Below are positions 53,666 to 64,000 of a stretch of DNA of 64,000 nucleotides, piece by piece. A model generated the notes under the pieces. It was not told the DNA's origin and searched no databases. It saw only the letters and a list, made by a program, of their open reading frames with translations. Both the position numbers and the translations under genes were made by a program. Source of the DNA: Actinoallomurus soli. GTDB taxonomy: Bacteria > Actinomycetota > Actinomycetes > Streptosporangiales > Streptosporangiaceae. Within the stretch, counting starts at the first letter, position 1. Each line of letters begins with the position of its first letter. The DNA is taken from positions 247,577 to 311,576 of the forward strand of contig NZ_JAMXMV010000011.1 in NCBI RefSeq assembly GCF_024055715.1, in the 5' to 3' direction.

Positions 53666-56600
53666 GTGTCTCGGCAGTTGCTCACGGTCTCCCCGGAAGA
53701 GCCGGGCGCTTTCCGGACAATCGAGGAGGCGCTGGCGGCGGCACGTACCGGATCGGTGATCCGTATCAAGCCCGGCCGGTACCCCGAGAGCCTCTTCATC
53801 CGGACCCGCGTCACGATCGTGGCCGACGGGGACCGCGGCAGCGTGGAGATCTGCCCGCGCAGCGGCACCGCGGTGATGCTCGTGGCGGACGCCGTGATGC
53901 TCACGGACCTCACGCTGCGCGGTGGCGGCGACGACGTGCCGGTGGTGGACGCGGCGCGCGGACAGGTCGCCATGGAGGGCTGCACCGTGGCCGGTTCCGG
54001 CTGGACGGCGGTGCTGTCCCGCAACTCCGGCTCGCTCGCGATGCGCGGCTGCCGGATCACCAACCCCGTGGGCGCCGGCGTCGTCGACACCTCGGAGACG
54101 CCCAGCGTCATCGAGGACTGCCTCATCGAGAACCTCGGCACCTCCGCCGTCGTGCTGGGCGAGAAGTCCCGGTCCGCGATCCGGAACTGCCGGCTGCGGG
54201 ACGCCCGCGGCAACGGCCTGCTGACCAACGGCGAGGCCCAGGGCACGATCGAGGACTGCGAGATCTCCACCACGTCCAAGCCGGCCATCGCCCTCGAGGG
54301 CGACAGCGCCACCCGCGTCGCGCGGACCAGCGTCCGCGACTGCGCGACCGGCGTGTACGTGACCAGCGGGTCGCGTCCGACGCTGGAAGAGGTCTCGGTC
54401 AGCGACATCACCGCCGGTCCGGGCATCGTGCTGGCCGACGGCGCGGACCCGCTGCTGCGGCGCTGCCGGACGGCCCGTACCAAGGGCAGCGGGCTGTCCG
54501 TCACCGAGCGCTCCCGCGGCACCTTCGAGAACTGTGAGTTCGCCGGCTCGACGGCGCCCGGCATCCACGTGGCCGGGTCCAGTTCGCCGACGCTGAACGC
54601 CGCGACGGTGCGCGACTGCGCCGACGCGTCCGCGTCCGTGCTGCTGGCGGAGGACTCCGTCCCGGAGTTCGACCGGCTGGAGGTCGTGGACGCCGCCGGC
54701 ACCGCCGTCGCGATCCGGTCGGGCGCCAACCCGCTCGTACGCAACGCCACGATCAGCGCGCCCGGCGGGACCGGGGTGGAGGTCACCGAGGACGGGCGCG
54801 GACGGCTGGAGCACTGCGTCGTCGAGCGGTCCGGCGGCGCCGCGGTGCGCATCGCGAGCGGCGCGAACGTCACCTTCCGCGACTGCGAGTTCCGCTCCCC
54901 CGGCGACGCCGGGGTCTCCGTCGACTCCGGGGGGATGGGCGCGCTCCAGGACTGCGCGGTCGCCGAGAGCGACGCCTCCGGCGTCGTCGTCCGCGAGGGC
55001 GGCGACCTCACCCTGACCCGGGCCCGGATCAGCGGCTCCGGCGCCCACGGCGTGCTCCTGTCGACCGGCGCGCGGGCCACGCTCGCCTCCTGCGAGCTGA
55101 CCGGGAGCGTCGGCGACGGCGTCCGGGTGGACACCGCGGAGACCGTCTCCGTCACCGGCTGCGCCGTGCGCGACAACCGCGGCGCCGGCCTGCGGCAGTC
55201 CCGGCCCGGACGGCTGACCGTGCGGGACCTGGACAGCTCGGGCAACGGCGTTCCCGACTCCTGGGGCGAGGAGGCCGGCGGGGAGACCGCCGGCGCGGCG
55301 GCGGAGGGCAGGGACACCCGCACTCCCGCGGCCGGCGGGCCGCTGGAGGAGCTGGAGTCCCTCATCGGCCTGGAGGGCGTCAAGCGCCAGGTACGCGCGC
55401 TCGTCAACCTGAACCAGCTGTCGCAGCGCAGGGCCCGGCTCGGCATGCCGGTCCCCCCGATGAGCCGGCACCTGATCTTCGCGGGCCCGCCGGGCACCGG
55501 CAAGACCACGGTCGCGCGACTGTACGGCGGGATCCTGGCCGACCTCGGCCTGCTGCCCTCCGGGCACCTCGTGGAGGTCTCCCGCGCCGACCTGGTCGCC
55601 CAGTACGTCGGCGCGACGGCCATCAAGACGACGGAGGCGTTCAACGAGGCGCTCGGCGGCGTCCTGTTCATCGACGAGGCGTACACCCTGGTCACCGAGG
55701 GCAGGGGCGGCTCCCACGACTTCGGCCGGGAGGCCATCGACACCCTCGTGAAGCTGATGGAGGACCACCGCGACGAGGTCGTCGTGGTGGCGGCAGGCTA
55801 CACCGCCGAGATGCAGTCGTTCCTGTCCGCCAACCCGGGCATGGCCTCGCGGTTCAGCCGGACCATCGAGTTCACCAACTACTCGGTCGACGAGCTCGTC
55901 ACGATCACCGAGAAGCTCTGCGAGAGCCACCGCTACGAGCTGCACCCGACCACCCGCCAGGCGCTCGCCACGCACTACGAGCGGATGCCGCGCGACGCCA
56001 CCTTCGGCAACGGCCGTACCGCCCGTCTGGTCTTCGAGGAGATGATCGAGCGGCAGGCGTTCCGGCTCGCGTCCATGACCGACCCGGCCGAAAGCGACCT
56101 CACCCTGTTGATGCCGGAGGACGTCAGCGACGCCGCGGTCGAGGACGGCGCGGCGGGCGCGGAGCGCGAGACGCTGCTGGCGCGGCTGCAGGACATGGTC
56201 GGCCTGAACGGGGTGAAGCGCGAGGTGAAGGACATCGTCGACCTCCTCGCGACGGCCAAGCAGCGGGAGGCCGCCGGGCTGCCCGTGCCCCGGCTCAGCC
56301 GGCACCTCGTCTTCACCGGCTCGCCCGGTACCGGCAAGACCACCGTCGCCCGGCTCTACGCCGAGCTGCTGCACAGCCTCGGCGTCCTGCCGCGCGGCCA
56401 GCTCGTCGAGGTGGCGCGCGCCGACCTCGTCGGCCGCTACGTCGGCCACACCGCGCAGCTCACGAAGGAGGTCTTCCAGCGCGCGCTGGGCGGTGTGATG
56501 TTCATCGACGAGGCGTACACCCTCACTCCCGAGGGAGCGTCCAACGACTTCGGCCGTGAGGCGGTGGAGACCCTGCTCAAGCTCATGGAGGACCACCGTG

Positions 56601-56983
56601 ACGAGGTCGTCGTCATCGTCGCCGGCTACACCGAGGAGATGCAGCGCTTCCTGAGTTCCAACCCCGGTCTCGCCTCCCGGTTCTCGCGGCAGGTGGAGTT
56701 CGAGGACTACAGCACCGACGAGCTCGTCGAGATCATGCGGAACCAGGCCGCGGCCGGAGGGTACGAGTGCGCTCCGGAGACGCTCTCGGCGCTGCGCGGA
56801 CACCTCGACACCCTGCCGCGGGACCGGACCTTCGGCAACGCGCGGCTCGTGCGGCAGCTCCTGGAGACGATGATCACCCACCAGGCTCGGCGGCTCGGCG
56901 GGATGCGGTCGCCCGGCGTGGCGGACCTGCGCCTCCTGCTGCCCGAGGACCTGCCGCCCGCGAACACCCCCAGCGCGCGCTGA
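53666..56983 (+). CDS. Right-handed beta-helix protein fused to two EccA-like AAA+ ATPases
   Basis: 1,105 aa from GTG 53666-53668, with AGGAGG 7 nt upstream; the open frame back to 53132 overlaps mycosin and was rejected. Residues about 15-540 are parallel beta-helix repeats (short turns of about 22 residues with G-V-x-V and x-DC motifs) as in pectate-lyase-like proteins. Then come two CbxX/CfqX-type AAA+ modules: Walker A GPPGTGKT (residues 607-614) with VLFIDEAYTL, and GSPGTGKT (885-892) with VMFIDEAYTL. EccA of mycobacterial ESX systems has TPR repeats before one such AAA+ module; here the TPR part is replaced by a beta-helix and the ATPase is doubled. It is cytoplasmic (no signal peptide). 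Probable substrate-handling ATPase for this T7SS. Confidence 0.92.
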   Translation: MSRQLLTVSPEEPGAFRTIEEALAAARTGSVIRIKPGRYPESLFIRTRVTIVADGDRGSVEICPRSGTAVMLVADAVMLTDLTLRGGGDDVPVVDAARGQVAMEGCTVAGSGWTAVLSRNSGSLAMRGCRITNPVGAGVVDTSETPSVIEDCLIENLGTSAVVLGEKSRSAIRNCRLRDARGNGLLTNGEAQGTIEDCEISTTSKPAIALEGDSATRVARTSVRDCATGVYVTSGSRPTLEEVSVSDITAGPGIVLADGADPLLRRCRTARTKGSGLSVTERSRGTFENCEFAGSTAPGIHVAGSSSPTLNAATVRDCADASASVLLAEDSVPEFDRLEVVDAAGTAVAIRSGANPLVRNATISAPGGTGVEVTEDGRGRLEHCVVERSGGAAVRIASGANVTFRDCEFRSPGDAGVSVDSGGMGALQDCAVAESDASGVVVREGGDLTLTRARISGSGAHGVLLSTGARATLASCELTGSVGDGVRVDTAETVSVTGCAVRDNRGAGLRQSRPGRLTVRDLDSSGNGVPDSWGEEAGGETAGAAAEGRDTRTPAAGGPLEELESLIGLEGVKRQVRALVNLNQLSQRRARLGMPVPPMSRHLIFAGPPGTGKTTVARLYGGILADLGLLPSGHLVEVSRADLVAQYVGATAIKTTEAFNEALGGVLFIDEAYTLVTEGRGGSHDFGREAIDTLVKLMEDHRDEVVVVAAGYTAEMQSFLSANPGMASRFSRTIEFTNYSVDELVTITEKLCESHRYELHPTTRQALATHYERMPRDATFGNGRTARLVFEEMIERQAFRLASMTDPAESDLTLLMPEDVSDAAVEDGAAGAERETLLARLQDMVGLNGVKREVKDIVDLLATAKQREAAGLPVPRLSRHLVFTGSPGTGKTTVARLYAELLHSLGVLPRGQLVEVARADLVGRYVGHTAQLTKEVFQRALGGVMFIDEAYTLTPEGASNDFGREAVETLLKLMEDHRDEVVVIVAGYTEEMQRFLSSNPGLASRFSRQVEFEDYSTDELVEIMRNQAAAGGYECAPETLSALRGHLDTLPRDRTFGNARLVRQLLETMITHQARRLGGMRSPGVADLRLLLPEDLPPANTPSAR

Positions 56984-56988
56984 TCCGG

Positions 56989-57023
56989 CCCGCTCTGACC
57001 GCCCGGCCGCCGGTCAGAGCGGG
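56989..57023. terminator. Bidirectional terminator, 13-bp stem
   Basis: CCCGCTCTGACCG (56989-57001) pairs perfectly with CGGTCAGAGCGGG (57011-57023) across a 9-nt loop. It lies between two convergent genes and includes the stop of the hemerythrin gene. Confidence 0.8.
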
Positions 57024-57577
57024 TAGGCGCCGGTGCGCAGGTAGGCCCGGACCCGTTCGACCAGGGTCGTGCCGGAGGCGACGATCCGGTCCCGAAGGGA
57101 GGAGTCCGGGTCCGCGAGGTACCTCCGGATCGACGCCTTCTCCTTCGCCTCCACCGCCTTCCGCCCGAGGTCGACGAGTTCCTCCTCGCTCAGGTGCCTG
57201 GCCAGGAGGGGGAACAGCCGGTCCTCTTCCGCCTGCGTATGCGGGTGCGACTCGGCCTCCAGCCGTGACAGGTGGAAGGAGAACTCCGCAGCGTTGAGAT
57301 CCGGTCGGCCCAGGTCCCGCAGGATCCGCTCGATCTGTTCGTGCCCGGCGATCTCCTGCTCGACGATCAGCCGCCCCTGGGGCAGGCGGGCGCGGGCCAC
57401 CGGGTACACGTAGGTCTCTTCGGCGACGGCGTGCCGGACCATCTCCGCGATCATCAATTCGGCCACCGAACGCCGCAGCCGGTCGAAGTCGGCCAGATAA
57501 CCCAGCTCGGCCAGCAGTTGCTGAAAATCACGATGGTCCTCGGTCAGGACACTGATCAGATTCTCGGATCGGTTCAT
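57014..57577 (-). CDS. Hemerythrin-like HHE-domain protein
   Basis: 187 aa from ATG 57575-57577 (MNRSENLISVL); an upstream ATG at 57616 adds 13 residues without a better ribosome site. The helical bundle carries the metal-ligand pattern of hemerythrin HHE domains: His in EDHRDF, His-Ala-Val-Ala-Glu-Glu, His in AGHEQI and ESHPHTQAEED. Such proteins bind di-iron and respond to oxygen or NO in the cytoplasm. A C-terminal helical extension of about 50 residues is uncharacterised. Confidence 0.85.
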   Translation of the reverse strand: MNRSENLISVLTEDHRDFQQLLAELGYLADFDRLRRSVAELMIAEMVRHAVAEETYVYPVARARLPQGRLIVEQEIAGHEQIERILRDLGRPDLNAAEFSFHLSRLEAESHPHTQAEEDRLFPLLARHLSEEELVDLGRKAVEAKEKASIRRYLADPDSSLRDRIVASGTTLVERVRAYLRTGAYPL

Positions 57578-57795
57578 CTCCGGTCGCCTCGGGAGCCGTT
57601 CCTCATGACCGCTCACCGGCGCCCCTGCCCCTGTCGCGGGCGGCGAAACGTCCTTCCCGGCGCGTCACCCACCGAAGACCAGGGACACTTTCGGATGACA
57701 TGCGTTTTCTGCTCGTGAGCGAGGGAACCGGACGCAGTGAGCGGCACAGGAGACCGGTTCCTTCGCACGCGGCCGCGCACCGAGGTGAGAAGAAC
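57578..57795. promoter_or_regulatory. Divergent hemerythrin / beta-helix region with inverted repeat
   Basis: 218 bp. GGAACCGG at 57724-57731 and CCGGTTCC at 57754-57761 form a spaced inverted repeat with centres 30 bp apart, about three helical turns, a possible operator for the plus-strand gene starting at 57796. Promoter elements are not clear. Confidence 0.4.
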
Positions 57796-59535
57796 ATGTC
57801 AGGTCCAGATCCGTCCGCCGGCAGCGGCCACCCCGGGACCTTCTTCCCCTGGGCGGATCCGTTCGTCTACAACGCCCGCGAGCACGGCCTGGTCGGTGAC
57901 GGCGTCACCAACGACCAGCCGGCGCTCCAGGCGCTGGTCGACACCCTCGGGGCGGCCTGCGCCGACGACGACCAGCCCCGGACGATCTACTGCCCCTCGG
58001 GGAGGTACTCGATCCGGGACGCTGCCACCGCCTGGCGGAGCGGAATCTCCCTGATCGGGGCGGGCCGGTCCGCGACGCGGTTCCTGCTGGCCAACCCCGG
58101 TGACCGGACCGCCTGTACCCCGCTGGCCTGGTTCACCATCGAGCGGCACGGCGCGAGCCGGAAGCGCCACATCGCCGACTGCACCTTCGCGTGCTTCGAG
58201 ATCGACGGCTCCGGCGTGGAACTGGAGGAGTACGCCCCCTACTCCAAGGGGCTGGGGCTCCAGTACGTGCTGCGCGGCACCTTCCGCGACCTGTACATCC
58301 ACGATGTCCCCAGCACCGGATTCGGCTGCGACTTCCTGCAGGACACCCTCGTCGAGAACGTCCTGACCGTCCACTGCGGGCGGCTCGACCCCGGAGAGTC
58401 GATGGGCGGCGCCGGCATCGGGATCGGCCTCGGCGGCTGGGGCACCATCGAACGCTGCACCATCTCGGCCTGCACCGCGGTGGACAACGGCACCAACGGG
58501 ATCTTCGTGGAACTGCAGGACGCCCACTGGGCCCCCACCCGCGGCATCCGCATCGTCGGCTGCCACACCGAGGGCAACCGGTTCGGCATCTCCGACTGGG
58601 GCGCGGACGGGCTGGTCGTGTCCGGCTGCACGATGCTCGCCAACCGCCAGGCCGGCTATGACGTGTCCGCCCTCGGCCCCTCCGGAGTCGCCGGACGCGG
58701 CGGCGTCGTCACCGGCTGCGTCATCGAGGACAACATCACCGACGGCGTGGCGATCGGCAACACGCCGGGCCCGTACACCTTCGCCGCCAACCGGATCAGC
58801 CGCAACGGCCGCTACGGGTACTGGCAGCACAACCTGGACAGCGGCCGGCAGGCGGTGGCCGCCGACGTGATCATCGACGGCAATGAGTTCTGGGGCAACG
58901 GCCTGGACGGCATCACCGTCGACTCGCCTCTCGTCGACCCCACCGTCACCAGCAACAGGTTCCGCAACAACGGCCGGCGGTGCGAGCACGAATACGACGG
59001 CGCCGGGGAGAACGTGTCCTACACGCCCCTGTCCGTGGTCGACACCGCGGCGGACTGGCGGCCCAACGGGCACAAGGGCAAGTGCGTCACCGTCGCTGAT
59101 CAGGAGGCGCTGGTGGTGGGCAACAGCCGTACGGAGCTCAAGCTCGCGCCGAGACATCCCGGGTCGCCCACCGCGTGGGCCGACGGCCCTCCGCCGTCGG
59201 GCACGCGGTACCGGCTGCCGGGCGCACCCGGCGTCAGGGCGGGCATCAGGCTGGCCGCCGACACCGAGAGCGCGACCATCTGCGGGAACCGTGCCTGGGA
59301 CAGCCAGCCGGACAAGACACAGACCCACGGCCTGGTCATCACGGACTCCGGCGACTGCCACGCCGGGTTCGTGCACGACAACGACCTCCTGGGCAACGCC
59401 GAGGGCACCAGCCGCTTCGACACCGTCCCGTCCGAGGGGTGCTGGTACCAGAATCCCGGACTCGACGACTCCGGCCGTCCCGGCTCCCCGCCCGCTCCTG
59501 AGAAAGGTCCCCGAGATGAGTCCCCGGACCCGTGA
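57796..59535 (+). CDS. Right-handed beta-helix / pectate-lyase-like protein
   Basis: 579 aa from ATG 57796-57798 preceded by GAGGTGAGAAG. The start of the fold shows VGDGVTNDQPALQALV, the hallmark of the Pectate_lyase_3 group (phage-tail-like and polysaccharide-active beta-helices). Beta-helix turns with GCH, DGLVVSGC and NRFGISDW follow to about residue 400, then a second beta section. There is no signal peptide. The substrate is not evident. Its 3' end overlaps the phosphatase gene by 20 nt, so the two are co-translated and probably work together. Confidence 0.82.
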   Translation: MSGPDPSAGSGHPGTFFPWADPFVYNAREHGLVGDGVTNDQPALQALVDTLGAACADDDQPRTIYCPSGRYSIRDAATAWRSGISLIGAGRSATRFLLANPGDRTACTPLAWFTIERHGASRKRHIADCTFACFEIDGSGVELEEYAPYSKGLGLQYVLRGTFRDLYIHDVPSTGFGCDFLQDTLVENVLTVHCGRLDPGESMGGAGIGIGLGGWGTIERCTISACTAVDNGTNGIFVELQDAHWAPTRGIRIVGCHTEGNRFGISDWGADGLVVSGCTMLANRQAGYDVSALGPSGVAGRGGVVTGCVIEDNITDGVAIGNTPGPYTFAANRISRNGRYGYWQHNLDSGRQAVAADVIIDGNEFWGNGLDGITVDSPLVDPTVTSNRFRNNGRRCEHEYDGAGENVSYTPLSVVDTAADWRPNGHKGKCVTVADQEALVVGNSRTELKLAPRHPGSPTAWADGPPPSGTRYRLPGAPGVRAGIRLAADTESATICGNRAWDSQPDKTQTHGLVITDSGDCHAGFVHDNDLLGNAEGTSRFDTVPSEGCWYQNPGLDDSGRPGSPPAPEKGPRDESPDP

Positions 59536-60736
59536 GAAGAGGTTCGGGCTGAGCGAGGTTCTCGCGGCGGCGGAGAACGCCGAGCCGGTGGCGTCCGTCG
59601 ACGTGGTCGCGGGCAGCCTGTGTGAACGGTTCGGGGCGCGTGCGGTGTCGTTCCTCCTCGTCGATCTGATCGGGCAGGGACTGGTGCGGCTGACCCACGA
59701 GGTCCAATGCGGTGGGGACGCCGAACGTGTCGCCCTTCGGGACAGCGACTATGAAACCGTCCTGCGCACCCAGCGGCCGCGCCGGCTGCCGGCCGACGAC
59801 GGCGGACAGCGGGTGATCACGCCGGTGACCAACCGCGGCGACGCCATCGGCGTGCTGGAGCTGACCTTGCCCGACGCCGGTGAGGAGGTGCTGCGGCAGG
59901 TCATAGAGGCGGCGCACGCGCTGGCGTACATCATCGTCACCGACCGGCGCTTCACCGACCTGTACGAGTGGGGTCAGCGCACCACCCCGATGAGCCTGGC
60001 GGCCGAGATCCAGCACCGGCTCCTGCCGTCCGCGGCCTGCTGCGAAGCGGCCGAGTTCACCCTGGCCTGCGCTCTCGTTCCCGTCGACGACATCGGCGGG
60101 GACACGTACGACTACACGCTCGACCGTGACGCCGTTCACCTGTCCGTCACCGATGCCATGGGGCACGAGGTGGACTCCGCGATCCTGGCCACTCTCCTGG
60201 TCAACGCGCTGCGCAGGGCACGCCGTGCCGGATGCGGCCTGGCGGAACAGGCACAGCAGGCCCACCAGGCCCTGCTGGACCACGGCCGCAGCGGGTTCGC
60301 CACCGGCCAGCTGCTGCGCATCGGCCTCGACGGCGGCCGCGCGCGGATCGTCAACGCCGGACACCCCTGGCCGATGCGCCTGCGCGACGGTGTCCCCCAG
60401 GAGGTGCCGCTGGCCGTCGACCTGCCGTTCGGGCTGTTCTCCCCGACCGCCTACACCGTCCAGGACCTCGACCTGCGCCCCGGTGACCGCCTGCTCCTCT
60501 ACACCGACGGCATGCGGGAGCGCTCCGGGGGGATGGACCTGGCCGCGATCCTTCTCGACAGCCGCGACCTGCACCCCCGGGAGGCCGTTCGGGTCCTGAC
60601 CGGCGCGCTCATGGACGCGTGCCACGGCGACCCCGCCGACGACGCCACCGTGCTGTGCCTGGACTGGTACGGCGCGCGGCCGGCGAGCCGCCGCACGACC
60701 GGCGGCGCCGACCCCGCCGCCGCGTCCTCGCCGTAG
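59516..60736 (+). CDS. SpoIIE/PP2C-type serine phosphatase with N-terminal sensor
   Basis: 406 aa from ATG 59516-59518 (AAGG 9 nt upstream). Residues about 15-160 look like a GAF-type sensory domain. The phosphatase domain contains VDDIGGDTYDY, VTDAMGHEVDSA, VNAGHPWPM, YTDGMRE and DPADDATVLCL, i.e. the metal-binding Asp and Gly motifs of PP2C/SpoIIE enzymes. Such proteins dephosphorylate anti-anti-sigma factors (RsbU role). No RsbV/RsbW partner is visible here. It overlaps the beta-helix gene. Confidence 0.93.
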   Translation: MSPRTREKRFGLSEVLAAAENAEPVASVDVVAGSLCERFGARAVSFLLVDLIGQGLVRLTHEVQCGGDAERVALRDSDYETVLRTQRPRRLPADDGGQRVITPVTNRGDAIGVLELTLPDAGEEVLRQVIEAAHALAYIIVTDRRFTDLYEWGQRTTPMSLAAEIQHRLLPSAACCEAAEFTLACALVPVDDIGGDTYDYTLDRDAVHLSVTDAMGHEVDSAILATLLVNALRRARRAGCGLAEQAQQAHQALLDHGRSGFATGQLLRIGLDGGRARIVNAGHPWPMRLRDGVPQEVPLAVDLPFGLFSPTAYTVQDLDLRPGDRLLLYTDGMRERSGGMDLAAILLDSRDLHPREAVRVLTGALMDACHGDPADDATVLCLDWYGARPASRRTTGGADPAAASSP

Positions 60737-60780
60737 AGGCCCGGCGCTTGAGCGGTGCGACACGGGGAAATGGACAGAGG

Positions 60781-62031
60781 GTGACGCGGGCGGACACCGA
60801 TGTGCTCATCATCGGAGCCGGGATGGCGGGGCTGGCGGCCGCCCGGCGCCTGCACCGCGACGGGGTCGACTTCCTGATGCTGGAGGCCGGTGACCGCGTC
60901 GGCGGCCGGGTGGTCACCGACGCGGCCGGCGGGTTCCTGCTGGACCGCGGTTTCCAGATCGTCAACACGGCGTACCCACGGCTGACCGCCCTGGTCGACC
61001 CGGACGCTCTGGACATGGGATGGTTCCGCGCCGGGGTGCTGGTCCGCCACGGGGACCGGCTGGAACGCTACGCGCACCCGCTGCGCGATCCCCGGGGCGT
61101 GCCGGGCATGCTGCGATCGGCCGTCGGCGGCATCGGCACCGTCGCCGACCGGGTGCGCCTGGCCGCGATCATCGCCCGGTACGCCGCCCTGCCCCCGGCG
61201 CGGCTGCTGGGGGAACCCGAGACCACCACCGCCCGGGTGATGGGCGGACTCTCCCCGGCGATGCTCGACGGTCTCGTCCGCCCGTACCTGTCCGGGGTCC
61301 TCGCCGACCCCGGCCTGGGCACCTCCAGCCACGCCCTGGCGATGATCGTCCGGTCGTTCGTCCACGGCCGCATCGGCCTGCCCCGCGCGGGAGTGGGCGC
61401 GGTGCCGGCGGCGATCGCGGCGCCGCTGCCGGCCGACCGGATCCGGCTGCGCGCACCGGTGGAGCGGCTGCGGGGCACGGTCGCGCACACCCCGTCCGGG
61501 CCGGTACGGGCACGTGCGGTGCTGGTCGCCGCCGACCCGGTCACCGCCGCCCGGCTGCTGCCCGAACTCCCCGCGCCGGGCATGCACGCGCTGACCACCG
61601 TCTACCACGCCGCCCCCGAACCGCCGCTCGACGAGGCGACGCTCGTCCTGGACGGTGACGGCGCCGGCCGGCCCGGCGGTCCGGTCATCGCGAACACCAT
61701 CGTGGTCAGCAACGCCGTGCCCACCTACGCCCCGCCCGGCCGGCACCTGGTCGCCACCACGGTCGCCGCGCCCGACGCCGACCACGACGCGATCAGGACC
61801 GAACTGGCGCGGGTCTACGGCACGGCAACCGGGGAGTGGGAGCACCTGGCGACCGTACGGATCCCGCAGGCGCTGCCCGACGCCTCACCGCCGCTGGGCC
61901 GGCTGCGCCGGCCGGTGGCGCTCGGCGACGGCCGTTACGTCGCCGGCGACCACCGCGACAGCCCGTCCGCGCAGGGAGCGCTGGCCAGTGGCTGGCGCGC
62001 CGCCGGCGCGATCATCGCCCGCCGGGGCTGA
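60781..62031 (+). CDS. FAD-dependent amine-oxidase/phytoene-desaturase-like oxidoreductase
   Basis: 416 aa from GTG 60781-60783; 44 nt after the phosphatase stop. The N-terminus DVLIIGAGMAGLAAARRL is a Rossmann FAD-binding GxGxxG, followed by EAGDRVGGRV, which binds the FAD and is typical of amine oxidases, protoporphyrinogen oxidases and carotenoid desaturases. The C-terminal YVAGDH is the second FAD motif. Substrate unknown. A start at an upstream in-frame CTG-type codon is possible but lacks a ribosome site. Confidence 0.88.
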   Translation: MTRADTDVLIIGAGMAGLAAARRLHRDGVDFLMLEAGDRVGGRVVTDAAGGFLLDRGFQIVNTAYPRLTALVDPDALDMGWFRAGVLVRHGDRLERYAHPLRDPRGVPGMLRSAVGGIGTVADRVRLAAIIARYAALPPARLLGEPETTTARVMGGLSPAMLDGLVRPYLSGVLADPGLGTSSHALAMIVRSFVHGRIGLPRAGVGAVPAAIAAPLPADRIRLRAPVERLRGTVAHTPSGPVRARAVLVAADPVTAARLLPELPAPGMHALTTVYHAAPEPPLDEATLVLDGDGAGRPGGPVIANTIVVSNAVPTYAPPGRHLVATTVAAPDADHDAIRTELARVYGTATGEWEHLATVRIPQALPDASPPLGRLRRPVALGDGRYVAGDHRDSPSAQGALASGWRAAGAIIARRG

Positions 62032-63867
<1,836 letters not shown>

Positions 63868-63881
63868 TCCCGGCAAGACGT

Positions 63882-63902
63882 GGGGGGGGGGCCCCCCCCC
63901 CC
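63882..63902. other. G10-C11 homopolymer palindrome
   Basis: Ten G at 63882-63891 run directly into eleven C at 63892-63902, between the cellulase and a convergent gene. It could form a stem-loop and act as a terminator, but long homopolymers of this kind are also a common sequencing or assembly error. Confidence 0.6.
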
Positions 63903-63912
63903 GGCGGGTGGG

Positions 63913-64000
63913 TCAGAATCCGATGGCCTCGCGGAGCAGCAGGACGGTGCCGCGCCCGGGGTGGGGTTCCGCGTTGAGGACGAGGAGGCGGTTGAGGGCG
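63913..64000 (-). CDS. Unidentified protein, C-terminal 28 residues (5' part outside window)
   Basis: The frame ends at TGA (63913-63915) and is open to the right edge, giving a C-terminus reading RLLVLNAEPHPGRGTVLLLR and ending EAIGF. Too little is present to recognise a family. It is convergent with the cellulase gene. Confidence 0.6.
   Translation of the reverse strand, partial: ALNRLLVLNAEPHPGRGTVLLLREAIGF

Noticed and set aside
53197..56881. Two long minus-strand frames opposite the beta-helix/AAA+ gene
   Set aside because: Antisense shadows with no recognisable product.
57799..60763. Minus-strand frames opposite the beta-helix and SpoIIE genes
   Set aside because: Antisense shadows; the sense products carry family motifs and good ribosome sites.

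Overview
The window is very GC-rich actinomycete DNA: GTG and TTG starts with strong AGGAGG-type ribosome sites, third-position G/C throughout, a mycobacterial-style type VII secretion machine, a CebR-type cellulose operator, and secreted GH5-CBM2 cellulase. This fits a filamentous soil actinobacterium (Streptosporangiales or Streptomyces-like); I cannot fix the genus. I see no tRNA, rRNA, CRISPR array or insertion sequence.

Bases 38273 to 1 (minus strand) are one uninterrupted reading frame. I walked the whole frame, reading codons directly in part and checking the Ser and Leu codons of the aligned antisense frame elsewhere, and found no in-frame stop. It begins at GTG 38273 and runs off the left edge, so at least 12,757 codons are visible. 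Going from N to C it has a CpnT-like T7SS N-domain with hydrophobic helices, a Pro/Ser/Thr/Glu-rich linker, about 1,860 residues of charged helices, a cluster of candidate enzyme modules (two Cys-His hydrolase-like modules flanking an HExxHxxGxxD zincin, a protein-glutaminase-like Cys-His-Asp module, and a single-Cys 'LVCTP' module), and then a roughly 11.25-kb unit present in a second, incomplete copy. The annotation a reader would get from plus-strand frames here is an artefact of this gene.

Bases 38283-47091 (minus) hold a T7SS operon feeding into the giant gene: eccD, eccB, two WXG100 (Esx) proteins, a strong hairpin, a 154-aa helical protein, an AAWKG-type protein with a huge Gln/Glu/Lys coiled coil, a YbaB-like protein, a small helical protein overlapping it, and then the giant gene 9 nt later. 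Divergently, eccC (47425-51372) encodes the three-ATPase motor. Beyond it lie an ECF sigma factor and a mycosin-like protease (both minus), then a plus-strand gene fusing a right-handed beta-helix to two EccA-like AAA+ ATPases. No eccE is visible. Together this looks like a complete secretion machine with Esx substrates, chaperone/ATPase, protease and a giant candidate effector.

Bases 57014-64000 are ordinary accessory genes: a hemerythrin-like protein, a second beta-helix protein overlapping a SpoIIE-type phosphatase gene, an FAD-dependent oxidoreductase, a GH5-CBM2 cellulase behind a perfect CebR-type box, and the 3' end of an unidentified minus-strand gene.
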